From assembly GCA_964023205.1 (NCBI GenBank), contig OZ026851.1, positions 9,093,637 through 9,157,636 on the forward strand: a stretch of 64,000 nucleotides of DNA, in the 5' to 3' direction. The stretch comes from Lutraria lutraria (taxonomy: Eukaryota > Mollusca > Bivalvia > Venerida > Mactridae). The translations under genes and the position numbers were made by a program. The first letter of the stretch is position 1, and the number at the start of each line of letters is the position of its first letter. Of the stretch, positions 13,601 through 28,100 are shown one piece after another. Under the pieces are notes generated by a model, which saw only the letters and a list, made by a program, of their open reading frames with translations, searched no databases and was not told where the DNA came from.

Positions 13601-16600
13601 GTATTATTTGATTGGCAGCATTGAGATTACACATGCTAGTAATAGACATCAATGGAAATCAGTGGCACAAAAGGCATGACCATGCTACGTTTACTTTGGA
13701 TTTTATCAACGTTTTAGAAATGTCAGTTTGAACCTGTTGAAATTTCATAAATTTGTCCGAGAACAAAATTTCTTAAAACTTGTTGATATTTGCATTTTTG
13801 CATTCCTCTCAAACACGCGAACAATATGAGGTATCACAAGACCACTTTTGAACGAAATCATTTTTTTAGACAGAAATTGTTCCAGGGACGGCCCTGTTGA
13901 AATTTCATAAATTTGTCCGAGAACAAAATTTCTTAAACTTGTTCATATATACATTTTTGCATTCCTCTCAAACACGCGAACAATATGAGGTATCACAAGA
14001 CCACTTTTGAACGAAATCAATTTTTACGACAAAATTCCTTCCAGGTCCGGCCCTGTTGAAATTTCATAAATTTCTCCGAAAGTAAAATTCCTTAAAACTT
14101 GTTTATATTTGCATTACTCTCATACATGCGAGCAATATGAGGTATCACAAGACCACTTGAACGAAATCAATTTTTACGACAGAAATCCTTCCAGGTCCGG
14201 ACCTGTTGAACTTTTGTAATTTTGTCCGAAACAAAATTTCTTAAAAATTGTTTATATTTCCAAATTTACATTCGTCTCAAACACACGAACAATATGAGGC
14301 ATCACAAGATGACTTTTGAACGAAATCATTTTTTTAGACAAAAATCCTTTCAGGTCCGGACCTGTTGAACTTTTGTAATTTTGTCCGAAAACAACATTTC
14401 TTAAATCTTGTTTATATTTACATATTTGCATTCGTCTGAAATACACGAACAATATGAAGTATCACAAGACCACTTTTAGCATTTTAGAAATGGCAGTTTG
14501 AGAGAAAAAAATTTAGCGCAGATGCTTTACGAGACCAATTTTTATCTTGCATTGACTCTTTTATTGTAGATAGTACAAACATGGGACCATTACATACAAG
14601 TAGTGTGGATCAATGGAAATCTGTGATTAGAACAGCTTTGGTATAGTATGGTTACTTTTGGTTTTATTACATTTCTAGAATTGACAGTTTGGGAGAAAAT
14701 TTCCTGGCGTCAAGATTTTTTGACAAATCAAATTTGTTATTTTCTCCTTAAGTCTTGTTGGTACATGCATGCAACTTTACTTACAAGTAGTTGGCATCAA
14801 CAAAAGTTGGTGGCAACGTTGAATTTGCTATGCTCTGCTTACTTTTGACTTTATTGAAATTCTAGAAATGACCGTCTTCGTGAAAGTTCTCCGAGAGTTG
14901 CGGACAATCTTTGATGTTCAATATCTCTAGTATTATTTGATCGGCAGCATTGAGATTACACATGCTAGTAATAGACATCAATGGAAATCAGTGGCACAAA
15001 AGGCATGACCATGCTACGTTTACTTTGGATTTTATCAACGTTTTAGAAATGTCAGTTTGAGAGAAAATCTTCTTGCGTTGAACCTTTACGACCAATTTTT
15101 ATCTTGCATTTAGTCTTTAATTGTAGATAGTACAAACATGGGACCATTACATACAAGTAGTGTGGATCAATGGAAATCTGTGATGAGAACAGATTTGGTA
15201 TAGTATGGTTACTTTTGGTTTTATTACATTTCTAGAATTGACAGTTTGGGAGAAAATTTCCTGGCGTCAAGATTTTTTGACAAATCTAATTTGTTTTTTT
15301 CTCCTTAAGTGTTCTTGGTACATGCATGCAACTTTACTTACAAGTAGTTGGCATCAACAAAAGTTGGTGGCAACGTTGAATTTGCTATGCTCTGCTTACT
15401 TTTGACTTTATTGAAATTCTAGAAATGACCATCTTCGTGAAAGTTCTCCGAGAGTTGCGGACAATCTTTGATGTTCAATATCTCTAGTATTATTTGATCG
15501 GCTGCATTGAGATTACACATGCTAGTAATAGACATCAATGGAAATCAGTGGCACAAAAGGCATGACCATGCTACGTTTACTTTGGATTTTATTAACGTTT
15601 TAGAAATGTCAGTTTGAGAGAAAATCTTCTTGCGTTGAAGCTTTACGACCAATTTTTTTCTTGCATTTAGTCTTTAATTGTAGATAGTACAAACATGGGA
15701 CCATTACATACAAGTAGTGTGGATCAATGGAAATCTGTGATGAGAACAGATTTGGTATAGTATGGTTACTTTGGTTTTATTACATTTCTAGAATTGACAG
15801 TTTTGGAGAAAACTTTTTGGCGTCAAGATTTTTTGACAAATCTAATTTTTTATTTTCTCCTTAAGTGTTGTTTGTACATGCATGCAACTTTACTTACAAG
15901 TAGTTGGCATCAACAAAAGTTGGTGGCAACGTTGAATTTGCTATGGTCTGCTTACTTTTGACTTTATTGAAATTCTAGAAATGACCATCTTCGTGAAAGT
16001 TCTCCGAGAGTTGCGGACAATCTTTGATGTTCAATATCTCTAGTATTATTTGATCGGCAGCATTGAGATTACACATGCTAGTAATAGACATCAATGGAAA
16101 TCAGTGGCACAAAAGGCATGACCATGCTACGTTTACTTTGGATTTTATTAACGTTTTAGAAATGTCAGTTTGAACCTGTTGAAATTTCATAAATTTGTCC
16201 GAGAACAAAATTTCTTAAAACTTGTTGATATTTGCATTTTTGCATTCCTCTCAAACACGCGAACAATATGAGGTATCACAAGACCACTTTTGAACGAAAT
16301 CAATTTTTACGACAAAATTCCTTCCAGGTCCGGCCCTGTTGAAATTTCATAAATTTCTCCGAAAGTAAGATTCCTTAAAACTTGTTTATATTTGCATTAC
16401 TCTCATACATGCGAGCAAAATGAGGTATCACAAGACCACTTGAACGAAATCAATTTTTACGACAGAAATCCTTCCAGGTCCGGACCTGTTGAACTTTTGT
16501 AATTTTGTCCGAAACAAAATTTCTTAAAAATTGTTTATATTTCCAAATTTACATTCGTCTCAAACACACGAACAATATGAGGTATCACAAGATGACTTTT

Positions 16601-18289
16601 GAACGAAGTCATTTTTTTAGACAAAAATCCTTTCAGGTCCGGACCTGTTGAACTTTTGTAATTTTGTCCGAAAACAAAATTTCTTAAATCTTGTTTATAT
16701 TTACATATTTGCATTCGTCTGAAATACACGAACAATATGAGGTATCACAAGACCACTTTTAGCATTTTAGAAATGGCAGTTTGAGAGAAAAAAATTTAGC
16801 GCGGATGCTTTACGGGACCAATTTTTATCTTGCATTTACTCTTTTATTGTAGATAGTATAAACATGGGACCATTACATACAAGTAGTGTGGATCTATGGA
16901 AATCTGTGATGAGAACAGATTTGGTATAGTACGGTTACTTTTGGTTTTATTACATTTCTAGAATTGACAGTTTGGGAGAAAATTTCCTGGCGTCAAGATT
17001 TTTTGACAAATCTAGTTTTTTATTTTCTCCTTAAGTCTTGTTGGTACATGCATGCAACTTTACTTACAAGTAGTTGGCATCAACAAAAGTTGGTGGCAAC
17101 GTTGAATTTGCTATGGTCTGCTTACTTTTGACTTTATTGAAATTCTAGAAATGACCATCTTCGTGAAAGTTCTCCGAGAGTTGCGGACAATCTTTGATGT
17201 TCAATGTCTCTAGTATTATTTGATCGGCAGCATTGAGATTACACATGCTAGTAATAGACATCAATGGAAATCAGTGGCACAAAAGGCATGACCATGCTAC
17301 GTTTACTTTGGATTTTATCAACGTTTTAGAAATGTCAGTTTGAACCTGTTGAAATTTCATAAATTTGTCCGAGAACAAAATTTCTTAAAACTTGTTGATA
17401 TTTGCATTTTTGCATTCCTCTCAAACACGCGAACAATATGAGGTATCACAAGACCACTTTTGAACGAAATCAATTTTTACGACAAAATTCCTTCCAGGTC
17501 CGGCCCTGTTGAAATTTCATAAATTTCTCCGAAAGTAAGATTCCTTAAAACTTGTTTATATTTGCATTACTCTCATACATGCGAGCAAAATGAGGTATCA
17601 CAAGACCACTTGAACGAAATCAATTTTTACGACAGAAATCCTTCCAGGTCCGGACCTGTTGAACTTTTGTAATTTTGTCCGAAACAAAATTTCTTAAAAA
17701 TTGTTTATATTTCCAAATTTACATTCGTCTCAAACACACGAACAATATGAGGTATCACAAGATGACTTTTGAACGAAGTCATTTTTTTAGACAAAAATCC
17801 TTTCAGGTCCGGACCTGTTGAACTTTTGTAATTTTGTCCGAAAACAAAATTTCTTAAATCTTGTTTATATTTACATATTTGCATTCGTCTGAAATACACG
17901 AACAATATGAGGTATCACAAGACCACTTTTAGCATTTTAGAAATGGCAGTTTGAGAGAAAAAAATTTAGCGCGGATGCTTTACGGGACCAATTTTTATCT
18001 TGCATTTACTCTTTTATTGTAGATAGTATAAACATGGGACCATTACATACAAGTAGTGTGGATCAATGGAAATCTGTGATGAGAACAGATTTGGTATAGT
18101 ATGGTTACTTTTGGTTTTATTACATTTCTAGAATTGACAGTTTGGGAGAAAATTTCCTGGCGTCAGGTTTTTTTGACAAATCTAGTTTTTTATTTTCTCC
18201 TTAAGTCTTGTTGGTACATGCATGCAACTTTACTTACAAGTAGTTGGCATCAACAAAAGTTGGTGGCAACGTTGAATTTGCTATGGTCT
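10678..18289 (+). repeat. Second copy of the 10677-bp-shift duplication
   Basis: Copy of 1-7612. Its right part (from 14875) is also the start of the 19169-bp duplication, so the higher-order repeats at about 4198-7612 exist three times: here, near 4.2-7.6 kb and near 34.0-37.5 kb. Its junction at 18290 joins an A unit of the 7424 type to the right half of an A unit of the 10877 type, as expected from unequal crossing-over. Confidence 0.85.
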
Positions 18290-18513
18290 ACTTACTTTTG
18301 ACTTTATTGAAATTCTAGAAACCACCATCTTCGTGAAAGTTCTCCGAGAGTTGTGGACAATCTTTGATGTTCAATATCTCTAGTATTATTTGATCGGCAG
18401 CATTGAAATTACACATGCTAGTAATAGACATCAATGGATATCAGTGGCACAAAAGGCATGACCATGCTACGTTTAGTTTGGATTTTATTAACGTTTTAGA
18501 AATGTCAGTTTGA

Positions 18514-19107
18514 ACCTGTTGAAATTTCATAAATTTGTCCGAGAACAAAATTTCTTAAAACTTGTTGATATTTGCATTTTTGCATTCCTCTCAAACACGC
18601 GAACAATATGAGGTATCACAAGACCACTTTTGAACGAAATCATTTTTTTAGACAGAAATTGTTCCAGGGACGGCCCTGTTGAAATTTCATAAATTTGTCC
18701 GAGAACAAAATTTCTTAAACTTGTTCATATATACATTTTTGCATTCCTCTCAAACACGCGAACAATATGAGGTATCACAAGACCACTTGAACGAAATCAA
18801 TTTTTACGACAGAAATCCTTCCAGGTCCGGACCAGTTGAACTTTTGTAATTTTGTCCGAAACAAAATTTCTTAAAAATTGTTTATATTTCCAAATTTACA
18901 TTCGTCTCAAACACACGAACAATATGAGGCATCACAAGATGACTTTTGAACGAAATCATTTTTTTAGACAAAAATCCTTTCAGGTCCGGACCTGTTGAAC
19001 TTTTGTAATTTTGTCCGAAAACAACATTTCTTAAATCTTGTTTATATTTACATATTTGCATTCGTCTGAAATACACGAACAATATGAAGTATCACAAGAC
19101 CACTTTT
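18514..19107 (+). repeat. B block, four-monomer crossover variant (594 bp)
   Basis: Unlike the usual four-monomer blocks, this one keeps the second monomer (GTTCCAGGGACGG and TTCATATATACA) and lacks the third. The second monomer passes straight from CAAGACCACTT into the GAACGAAATC of the fourth. This reads as an in-register exchange or deletion between monomers two and three. The equivalent block in the second large duplicate is 37683-38276. Confidence 0.85.
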
Positions 19108-22100
19108 AGCATTTTAGAAATGGCAGTTTGAGAGAAAAAAATTTAGCGCAGATGCTTTACGAGACCAATTTTTATCTTGCATTGACTCTTTTATTGTAGA
19201 TAGTACAAACATGGGACCATTACATACAAGTAGTGTGGATCAATGGAAATCTGTGATTAGAACAGCTTTGGTATAGTATGGTTACTTTTGGTTTTATTAC
19301 ATTTCTAGAATTGACAGTTTGGGAGAAAATTTCCTGGCGTCAAGATTTTTTGACAAATCAAATTTGTTATTTTCTCCTTAAGTGTTGTTGGTACATGCAT
19401 GCAACTTTACTTACAAGTAGTTGGCATCAACAAAAGTTGGTGGCAACGTTGAATTTGCTATGCTCTGCTTACTTTTGACTTTATTGAAATTCTAGAAATG
19501 ACCGTCTTCGTGAAAGTTCTCCGAGAGTTGCGGACAATCTTTGATGTTCAATATCTCTAGTATTATTTGATCGGCAGCATTGAGATTACACATGCTAGTA
19601 ATAGACATCAATGGAAATCAGTGGCACAAAAGGCATGACCATGCTACGTTTACTTTGGATTTTATCAACGTTTTAGAAATGTCAGTTTGAACCTGTTGAA
19701 ATTTCATAAATTTGTCCGAGAACAAAATTTCTTAAAACTTGTTGATATTTGCATTTTTGCATTCCTCTCAAACACGCGAACAATATGAGGTATCACAAGA
19801 CCACTTTTGAACGAAATCAATTTTTACGACAAAATTCCTTCCAGGTCCGGCCCTGTTGAAATTTCATAAATTTCTCCGAAAGTAAGATTCCTTAAAACTT
19901 GTTTATATTTGCATTACTCTCATACATGCGAGCAAAATGAGGTATCACAAGACCACTTGAACGAAATCAATTTTTACGACAGAAATCCTTCCAGGTCCGG
20001 ACCTGTTGAACTTTTGTAATTTTGTCCGAAACAAAATTTCTTAAAAATTGTTTATATTTCCAAATTTACATTCGTCTCAAACACACGAACAATATGAGGC
20101 ATCACAAGATGACTTTTGAACGAAATCATTTTTTTAGACAAAAATCCTTTCAGGTCCGGACCTGTTGAACTTTTGTAATTTGGTCCGAAAACAACATTTC
20201 TTAAATCTTGTTTATATTTACATATTTGCATTCGTCTGAAATACACGAACAATATGAAGTATCACAAGACCACTTTTAGCATTTTAGAAATGGCAGTTTG
20301 AGAGAAAAAAATTTAGCGCAGATGCTTTACGAGACCAATTTTTATCTTGCATTGACTCTTTTATTGTAGATAGTACAAACATGGGACCATTACATACAAG
20401 TAGTGTGGATCAATGGAAATCTGTGATTAGAACAGCTTTGGTATAGTATGGTTACTTTTGGTTTTATTACATTTCTAGAATTGACAGTTTGGGAGAAAAT
20501 TTCCTGGCGTCAAGATTTTTTGACAAATCAAATTTGTTATTTTCTCCTTAAGTGTTGTTGGTACATGCATGCAACTTTACTTACAAGTAGTTGGCATCAA
20601 CAAAAGTTGGTGGCAACGTTGAATTTGCTATGCTCTGCTTACTTTTGACTTTATTGAAATTCTAGAAATGACCGTCTTCGTGAAAGTTCTCCGAGAGTTG
20701 CGGACAATCTTTGATGTTCAATATCTCTAGTATTATTTGATCGGCAGCATTGAGATTACACATGCTAGTAATAGACATCAATGGAAATCAGTGGCACAAA
20801 AGGCATGACCATGCTACGTTTACTTTGGATTTTATCAACGTTTTAGAAATGTCAGTTTGAGAGAAAATCTTCTTGCGTTGAACCTTTACGACCAATTTTT
20901 ATCTTGCATTTAGTCTTTAATTGTAGATAGTACAAACATGGGACCATTACATACAAGTAGTGTGGATCAATGGAAATCTGTGATGAGAACAGATTTGGTA
21001 TAGTATGGTTACTTTTGGTTTTATTACATTTCTAGAATTGACAGTTTGGGAGAAAATTTCCTGGCGTCAAGATTTTTTGACAAATCTAATTTGTTTTTTT
21101 CTCCTTAAGTGTTCTTGGTACATGCATGCAACTTTACTTACAAGTAGTTGGCATCAACAAAAGTTGGTGGCAACGTTGAATTTGCTATGCTCTGCTTACT
21201 TTTGACTTTATTGAAATTCTAGAAATGACCATCTTCGTGAAAGTTCTCCGAGAGTTGCGGACAATCTTTGATGTTCAATATCTCTAGTATTATTTGATCG
21301 GCTGCATTGAGATTACACATGCTAGTAATAGACATCAATGGAAATCAGTGGCACAAAAGGCATGACCATGCTACGTTTACTTTGGATTTTATTAACGTTT
21401 TAGAAATGTCAGTTTGAGAGAAAATCTTCTTGCGTTGAAGCTTTACGACCAATTTTTTTCTTGCATTTAGTCTTTAATTGTAGATAGTACAAACATGGGA
21501 CCATTACATACAAGTAGTGTGGATCAATGGAAATCTGTGATGAGAACAGATTTGGTATAGTATGGTTACTTTGGTTTTATTACATTTCTAGAATTGACAG
21601 TTTTGGAGAAAACTTTTTGGCGTCAAGATTTTTTGACAAATCTAATTTTTTATTTTCTCCTTAAGTGTTGTTTGTACATGCATGCAACTTTACTTACAAG
21701 TAGTTGGCATCAACAAAAGTTGGTGGCAACGTTGAATTTGCTATGGTCTGCTTACTTTTGACTTTATTGAAATTCTAGAAATGACCATCTTCGTGAAAGT
21801 TCTCCGAGAGTTGCGGACAATCTTTGATGTTCAATGTCTCTAGTATTATTTGATCGGCAGCATTGAGATTACACATGCTAGTAAAAGACATCAATGGAAA
21901 TCAGTGGCACAAAAGGCATGACCATGCTACGTTTACTTTGGATTTTATCAACGTTTTAGAAATGTCAGTTTGAACCTGTTGAAATTTCATAAATTTGTCC
22001 GAGAACAAAATTTCTTAAAACTTGTTGATATTTGCATTTTTGCATTCCTCTCAAACACGCGAACAATATGAGGTATCACAAGACCACTTTTGAACGAAAT

Positions 22101-25100
22101 CATTTTTTTAGACAGAAATTGTTCCAGGGACGGCCCTGTTGAAATTTCATAAATTTGTCCGAGAACAAAATTTCTTAAACTTGTTCATATATACATTTTT
22201 GCATTCCTCTCAAACACGCGAACAATATGAGGTATCACAAGACCACTTTTGAACGAAATCAATTTTTACGACAAAATTCCTTCCAGGTCCGGCCCTGTTG
22301 AAATTTCATAAATTTCTCCGAAAGTAAAATTCCTTAAAACTTGTTTATATTTGCATTACTCTCATACATGCGAGCAATATGAGGTATCACAAGACCACTT
22401 GAACGAAATCAATTTTTACGACAGAAATCCTTCCAGGTCCGGACCTGTTAAACTTTTGTAATTTTGTCCGAAACAAAATTTCTTAAAAATTGTTTATATT
22501 TCCAAATTTACATTCGTCTCAAACACACGAACAATATGAGGCATCACAAGATGACTTTTGAACGAAATCATTTTTTTAGACAAAAATCCTTTCAGGTCCG
22601 GACCTGTTGAACTTTTGTAATTTTGTCCGAAAACAACATTTCTTAAATCTTGTTTATATTTACATATTTGCATTCGTCTGAAATACACGAACAATATGAA
22701 GTATCACAAGACCACTTTTAGCATTTTAGAAATGGCAGTTTGAGAGAAAAAAATTTAGCGCAGATGCTTTACGAGACCAATTTTTATCTTGCATTGACTC
22801 TTTTATTGTAGATAGTACAAACATGGGACCATTACATACAAGTAGTGTGGATCAATGGAAATCTGTGATTAGAACAGCTTTGGTATAGTATGGTTACTTT
22901 TGGTTTTATTACATTTCTAGAATTGACAGTTTGGGAGAAAATTTCCTGGCGTCAAGATTTTTTGACAAATCAAATTTGTTATTTTCTCCTTAAGTGTTGT
23001 TGGTACATGCATGCAACTTTACTTACAAGTAGTTGGCATCAACAAAAGTTGGTGGCAACGTTGAATTTGCTATGCTCTGCTTACTTTTGACTTTATTGAA
23101 ATTCTAGAAATGACCGTCTTCGTGAAAGTTCTCCGAGAGTTGCGGACAATCTTTGATGTTCAATATCTCTAGTATTATTTGATCGGCAGCATTGAGATTA
23201 CACATGCTAGTAATAGACATCAATGGAAATCAGTGGCACAAAAGGCATGACCATGCTACGTTTACTTTGGATTTTATCAACGTTTTAGAAATGTCAGTTT
23301 GAGAGAAAATCTTCTTGCGTTGAACCTTTACGACCAATTTTTATCTTGCATTTAGTCTTTAATTGTAGATAGTACAAACATGGGACCATTACATACAAGT
23401 AGTGTGGATCAATGGAAATCTGTGATGAGAACAGATTTGGTATAGTATGGTTACTTTTGGTTTTATTACATTTCTAGAATTGACAGTTTGGGAGAAAATT
23501 TCCTGGCGTCAAGATTTTTTGACAAATCTAATTTGTTTTTTTCTCCTTAAGTGTTCTTGGTACATGCATGCAACTTTACTTACAAGTAGTTGGCATCAAC
23601 AAAAGTTGGTGGCAACGTTGAATTTGCTATGCTCTGCTTACTTTTGACTTTATTGAAATTCTAGAAATGACCATCTTCGTGAAAGTTCTCCGAGAGTTGC
23701 GGACAATCTTTGATGTTCAATATCTCTAGTATTATTTGATCGGCTGCATTGAGATTACACATGCTAGTAATAGACATCAATGGAAATCAGTGGCACAAAA
23801 GGCATGACCATGCTACGTTTACTTTGGATTTTATTAACGTTTTAGAAATGTCAGTTTGAGAGAAAATCTTCTTGCGTTGAAGCTTTACGACCAATTTTTT
23901 TCTTGCATTTAGTCTTTAATTGTAGATAGTACAAACATGGGACCATTACATACAAGTAGTGTGGATCAATGGAAATCTGTGATGAGAACAGATTTGGTAT
24001 AGTATGGTTACTTTGGTTTTATTACATTTCTAGAATTGACAGTTTTGGAGAAAACTTTTTGGCGTCAAGATTTTTTGACAAATCTAATTTTTTATTTTCT
24101 CCTTAAGTGTTGTTTGTACATGCATGCAACTTTACTTACAAGTAGTTGGCATCAACAAAAGTTGGTGGCAACGTTGAATTTGCTATGGTCTGCTTACTTT
24201 TGACTTTATTGAAATTCTAGAAATGACCATCTTCGTGAAAGTTCTCCGAGAGTTGCGGACAATCTTTGATGTTCAATATCTCTAGTATTATTTGATCGGC
24301 AGCATTGAGATTACACATGCTAGTAATAGACATCAATGGAAATCAGTGGCACAAAAGGCATGACCATGCTACGTTTACTTTGGATTTTATCAACGTTTTA
24401 GAAATGTCAGTTTGAACCTGTTGAAATTTCATAAATTTGTCCGAGAACAAAATTTCTTAAAACTTGTTGATATTTGCATTTTTGCATTCCTCTCAAACAC
24501 GCGAACAATATGAGGTATCACAAGACCACTTTTGAACGAAATCAATTTTTACGACAAAATTCCTTCCAGGTCCGGCCCTGTTGAAATTTCATAAATTTCT
24601 CCGAAAGTAAGATTCCTTAAAACTTGTTTATATTTGCATTACTCTCATACATGCGAGCAAAATGAGGTATCACAAGACCACTTGAACGAAATCAATTTTT
24701 ACGACAGAAATCCTTCCAGGTCCGGACCTGTTGAACTTTTGTAATTTTGTCCGAAACAAAATTTCTTAAAAATTGTTTATATTTCCAAATTTACATTCGT
24801 CTCAAACACACGAACAATATGAGGCATCACAAGATGACTTTTGAACGAAGTCATTTTTTTAGACAAAAATCCTTTCAGGTCCGGACCTGTTGAACTTTTG
24901 TAATTTTGTCCGAAAACAACATTTCTTAAATCTTGTTTATATTTACATATTTGCATTCGTCTGAAATACACGAACAATATGAAGTATCACAAGACCACTT
25001 TTAGCATTTTAGAAATGGCAGTTTGAGAGAAAAAAATTTAGCGCAGATGCTTTACGAGACCAATTTTTATCTTGCATTGACTCTTTTATTGTAGATAGTA

Positions 25101-28100
25101 CAAACATGGGACCATTACATACAAGTAGTGTGGATCAATGGAAATCTGTGATTAGAACAGCTTTGGTATAGTATGGTTACTTTTGGTTTTATTACATTTC
25201 TAGAATTGACAGTTTGGGAGAAAATTTCCTGGCGTCAAGATTTTTTGACAAATCAAATTTGTTATTTTCTCCTTAAGTGTTGTTGGTACATGCATGCAAC
25301 TTTACTTACAAGTAGTTGGCATCAACAAAAGTTGGTGGCAACGTTGAATTTGCTATGCTCTGCTTACTTTTGACTTAATTGAAATTCTAGAAACGACCAT
25401 CTTCGTGAAAGTTCTCCCGAGAGTTGCGGACAATCTTTGATGTTCAATATCTCTACTATTATTTGATCGGCAGCATTGAAATTACACATGCTAGTAATAG
25501 ACATCAATGGAAATCAGTGGCACAAAAGGCATGACCATGCTACGTTTACTTTGGATTTTATCAACGTTTTAGAAATGTCAGTTTGAGAGAAAATCTTCTT
25601 GCGTTGAAGCTTTATGACCAATTTTTATCTTGCATTTAGTCTTTAATTGTAGATAGTACAAACATGGGACCATTACATACAAGTAGTGTGGATCAATGGA
25701 AATCTGTGATGAGAACAGATTTGGTATAGTATGGTTACTTTGGTTTTATTACATTTCTAGAATTGACAGTTTTGGAGAAAACTTTTTGGCGTCAAGATTT
25801 TTTGACAAATCTAATTTTTTATTTTCTCCTTAAGTGTTGTTTGTACATGCATGCAACTTTACTTACAAGTAGTTGGCATCAACAAAATTTGGTGGCAACG
25901 TTGAATTTGCTATGGTCTGCTTACTTTTGACTTTATTGAAATTCTAGAAACCACCATCTTCGTGAAAGTTCTCCGAGAGTTGTGGACAATCTTTGATGTT
26001 CAATATCTCTAGTATTATTTGATCGGCAGCATTGAAATTACACATGCTAGTAATAGACATCAATGGATATCAGTGGCACAAAAGGCATGACCATGCTACG
26101 TTTAGTTTGGATTTTATTAACGTTTTAGAAATGTCAGTTTGAACCTGTTGAAATTTCATAAATTTGTCCGAGAACAAAATTTCTTAAAACTTGTTGATAT
26201 TTGCATTTTTGCATTCCTCTCAAACACGCGAACAATATGAGGTATCACAAGACCACTTTTGAACGAAATCATTTTTTTAGACAGAAATTGTTCCAGGGAC
26301 GGCCCTGTTGAAATTTCATAAATTTGTCCGAGAACAAAATTTCTTAAACTTGTTCATATATACATTTTTGCATTCCTCTCAAACACGCGAACAATATGAG
26401 GTATCACAAGACCACTTTTGAACGAAATCAATTTTTACGACAAAATTCCTTCCAGGTCCGGCCCTGTTGAAATTTCATAAATTTCTCCGAAAGTAAAATT
26501 CCTTAAAACTTGTTTATATTTGCATTACTCTCATACATGCGAGCAATATGAGGTATCACAAGACCACTTGAACGAAATCAATTTTTACGACAGAAATCCT
26601 TCCAGGTCCGGACCTGTTGAACTTTTGTAATTTTGTCCGAAACAAAATTTCTTAAAAATTGTTTATATTTCCAAATTTACATTCGTCTCAAAGACACGAA
26701 CAATATGAGGCATCACAAGATGACTTTTGAACGAAATCATTTTTTTAGACAAAAATCCTTTCAGGTCCGGACCTGTTGAACTTTTGTAATTTTGTCCGAA
26801 AACAACATTTCTTAAATCTTGTTTATATTTACATATTTGCATTCGTCTGAAATACACGAACAATATGAAGTATCACAAGACCACTTTTAGCATTTTAGAA
26901 ATGGCAGTTTGAGAGAAAAAAATTTAGCGCAGATGCTTTACGAGACCAATTTTTATCTTGCATTGACTCTTTTATTGTAGATAGAACAAACATGGGACCA
27001 TTACATACAAGTAGTGTGGATCAATGGAAATCTGTGATTAGAACAGCTTTGGTATAGTATGGTTACTTTTGGTTTTATTACATTTCTAGAATTGACAGTT
27101 TGGGAGAAAATTTCCTGGCGTCAAGATTTTTTGACAAATCTAATTTGTTTTTTTCTCCTTAAGTGTTCTTGGTACATGCATGCAACTTTACTTACAAGTA
27201 GTTGGCATCAACAAAAGTTGGTGGCAACGTTGAATTTGCTATGCTCTGCTTACTTTTGACTTTATTGAAATTCTAGAAATGACCATCTTCGTGAAAGTTC
27301 TCCGAGAGTTGCGGACAATCTTTTGATGTTCAATATCTCTAGTATTATTTGATCGGCTGCATTGAGATTACACATGCTAGTAATAGACATCAATGGAAAT
27401 CAGTGGCACAAAAGGCATGACCATGCTACGTTTACTTTGGATTTTATTAACGTTTTAGAAATGTCAGTTTGAGAGAAAATCTTCTTGCGTTGAAGCTTTA
27501 CGACCAATTTTTTTCTTGCATTTAGTCTTTAATTGTAGATAGTACAAACATGGGACCATTACATACAAGTAGTGTGGATCAATGGAAATCTGTGATGAGA
27601 ACAGATTTGGTATAGTATGGTTACTTTGGTTTTATTACATTTCTAGAATTGACAGTTTTGGAGAAAACTTTTTGGCGTCAAGATTTTTTGACAAATCTAA
27701 TTTTTTATTTTCTCCTTAAGTGTTGTTTGTACATGCATGCAACTTTACTTACAAGTAGTTGGCATCAACAAAAGTTGGTGGCAACGTTGAATTTGCTATG
27801 GTCTGCTTACTTTTGACTTTATTGAAATTCTAGAAATGACCATCTTCGTGAAAGTTCTCCGAGAGTTGCGGACAATCTTTGATGTTCAATATCTCTAGTA
27901 TTATTTGATCGGCAGCATTGAGATTACACATGCTAGTAATAGACATCAATGGAAATCAGTGGCACAAAAGGCATGACCATGCTACGTTTACTTTGGATTT
28001 TATCAACGTTTTAGAAATGTCAGTTTGAACCTGTTGAAATTTCATAAATTTGTCCGAGAACAAAATTTCTTAAAACTTGTTGATATTTGCATTTTTGCAT

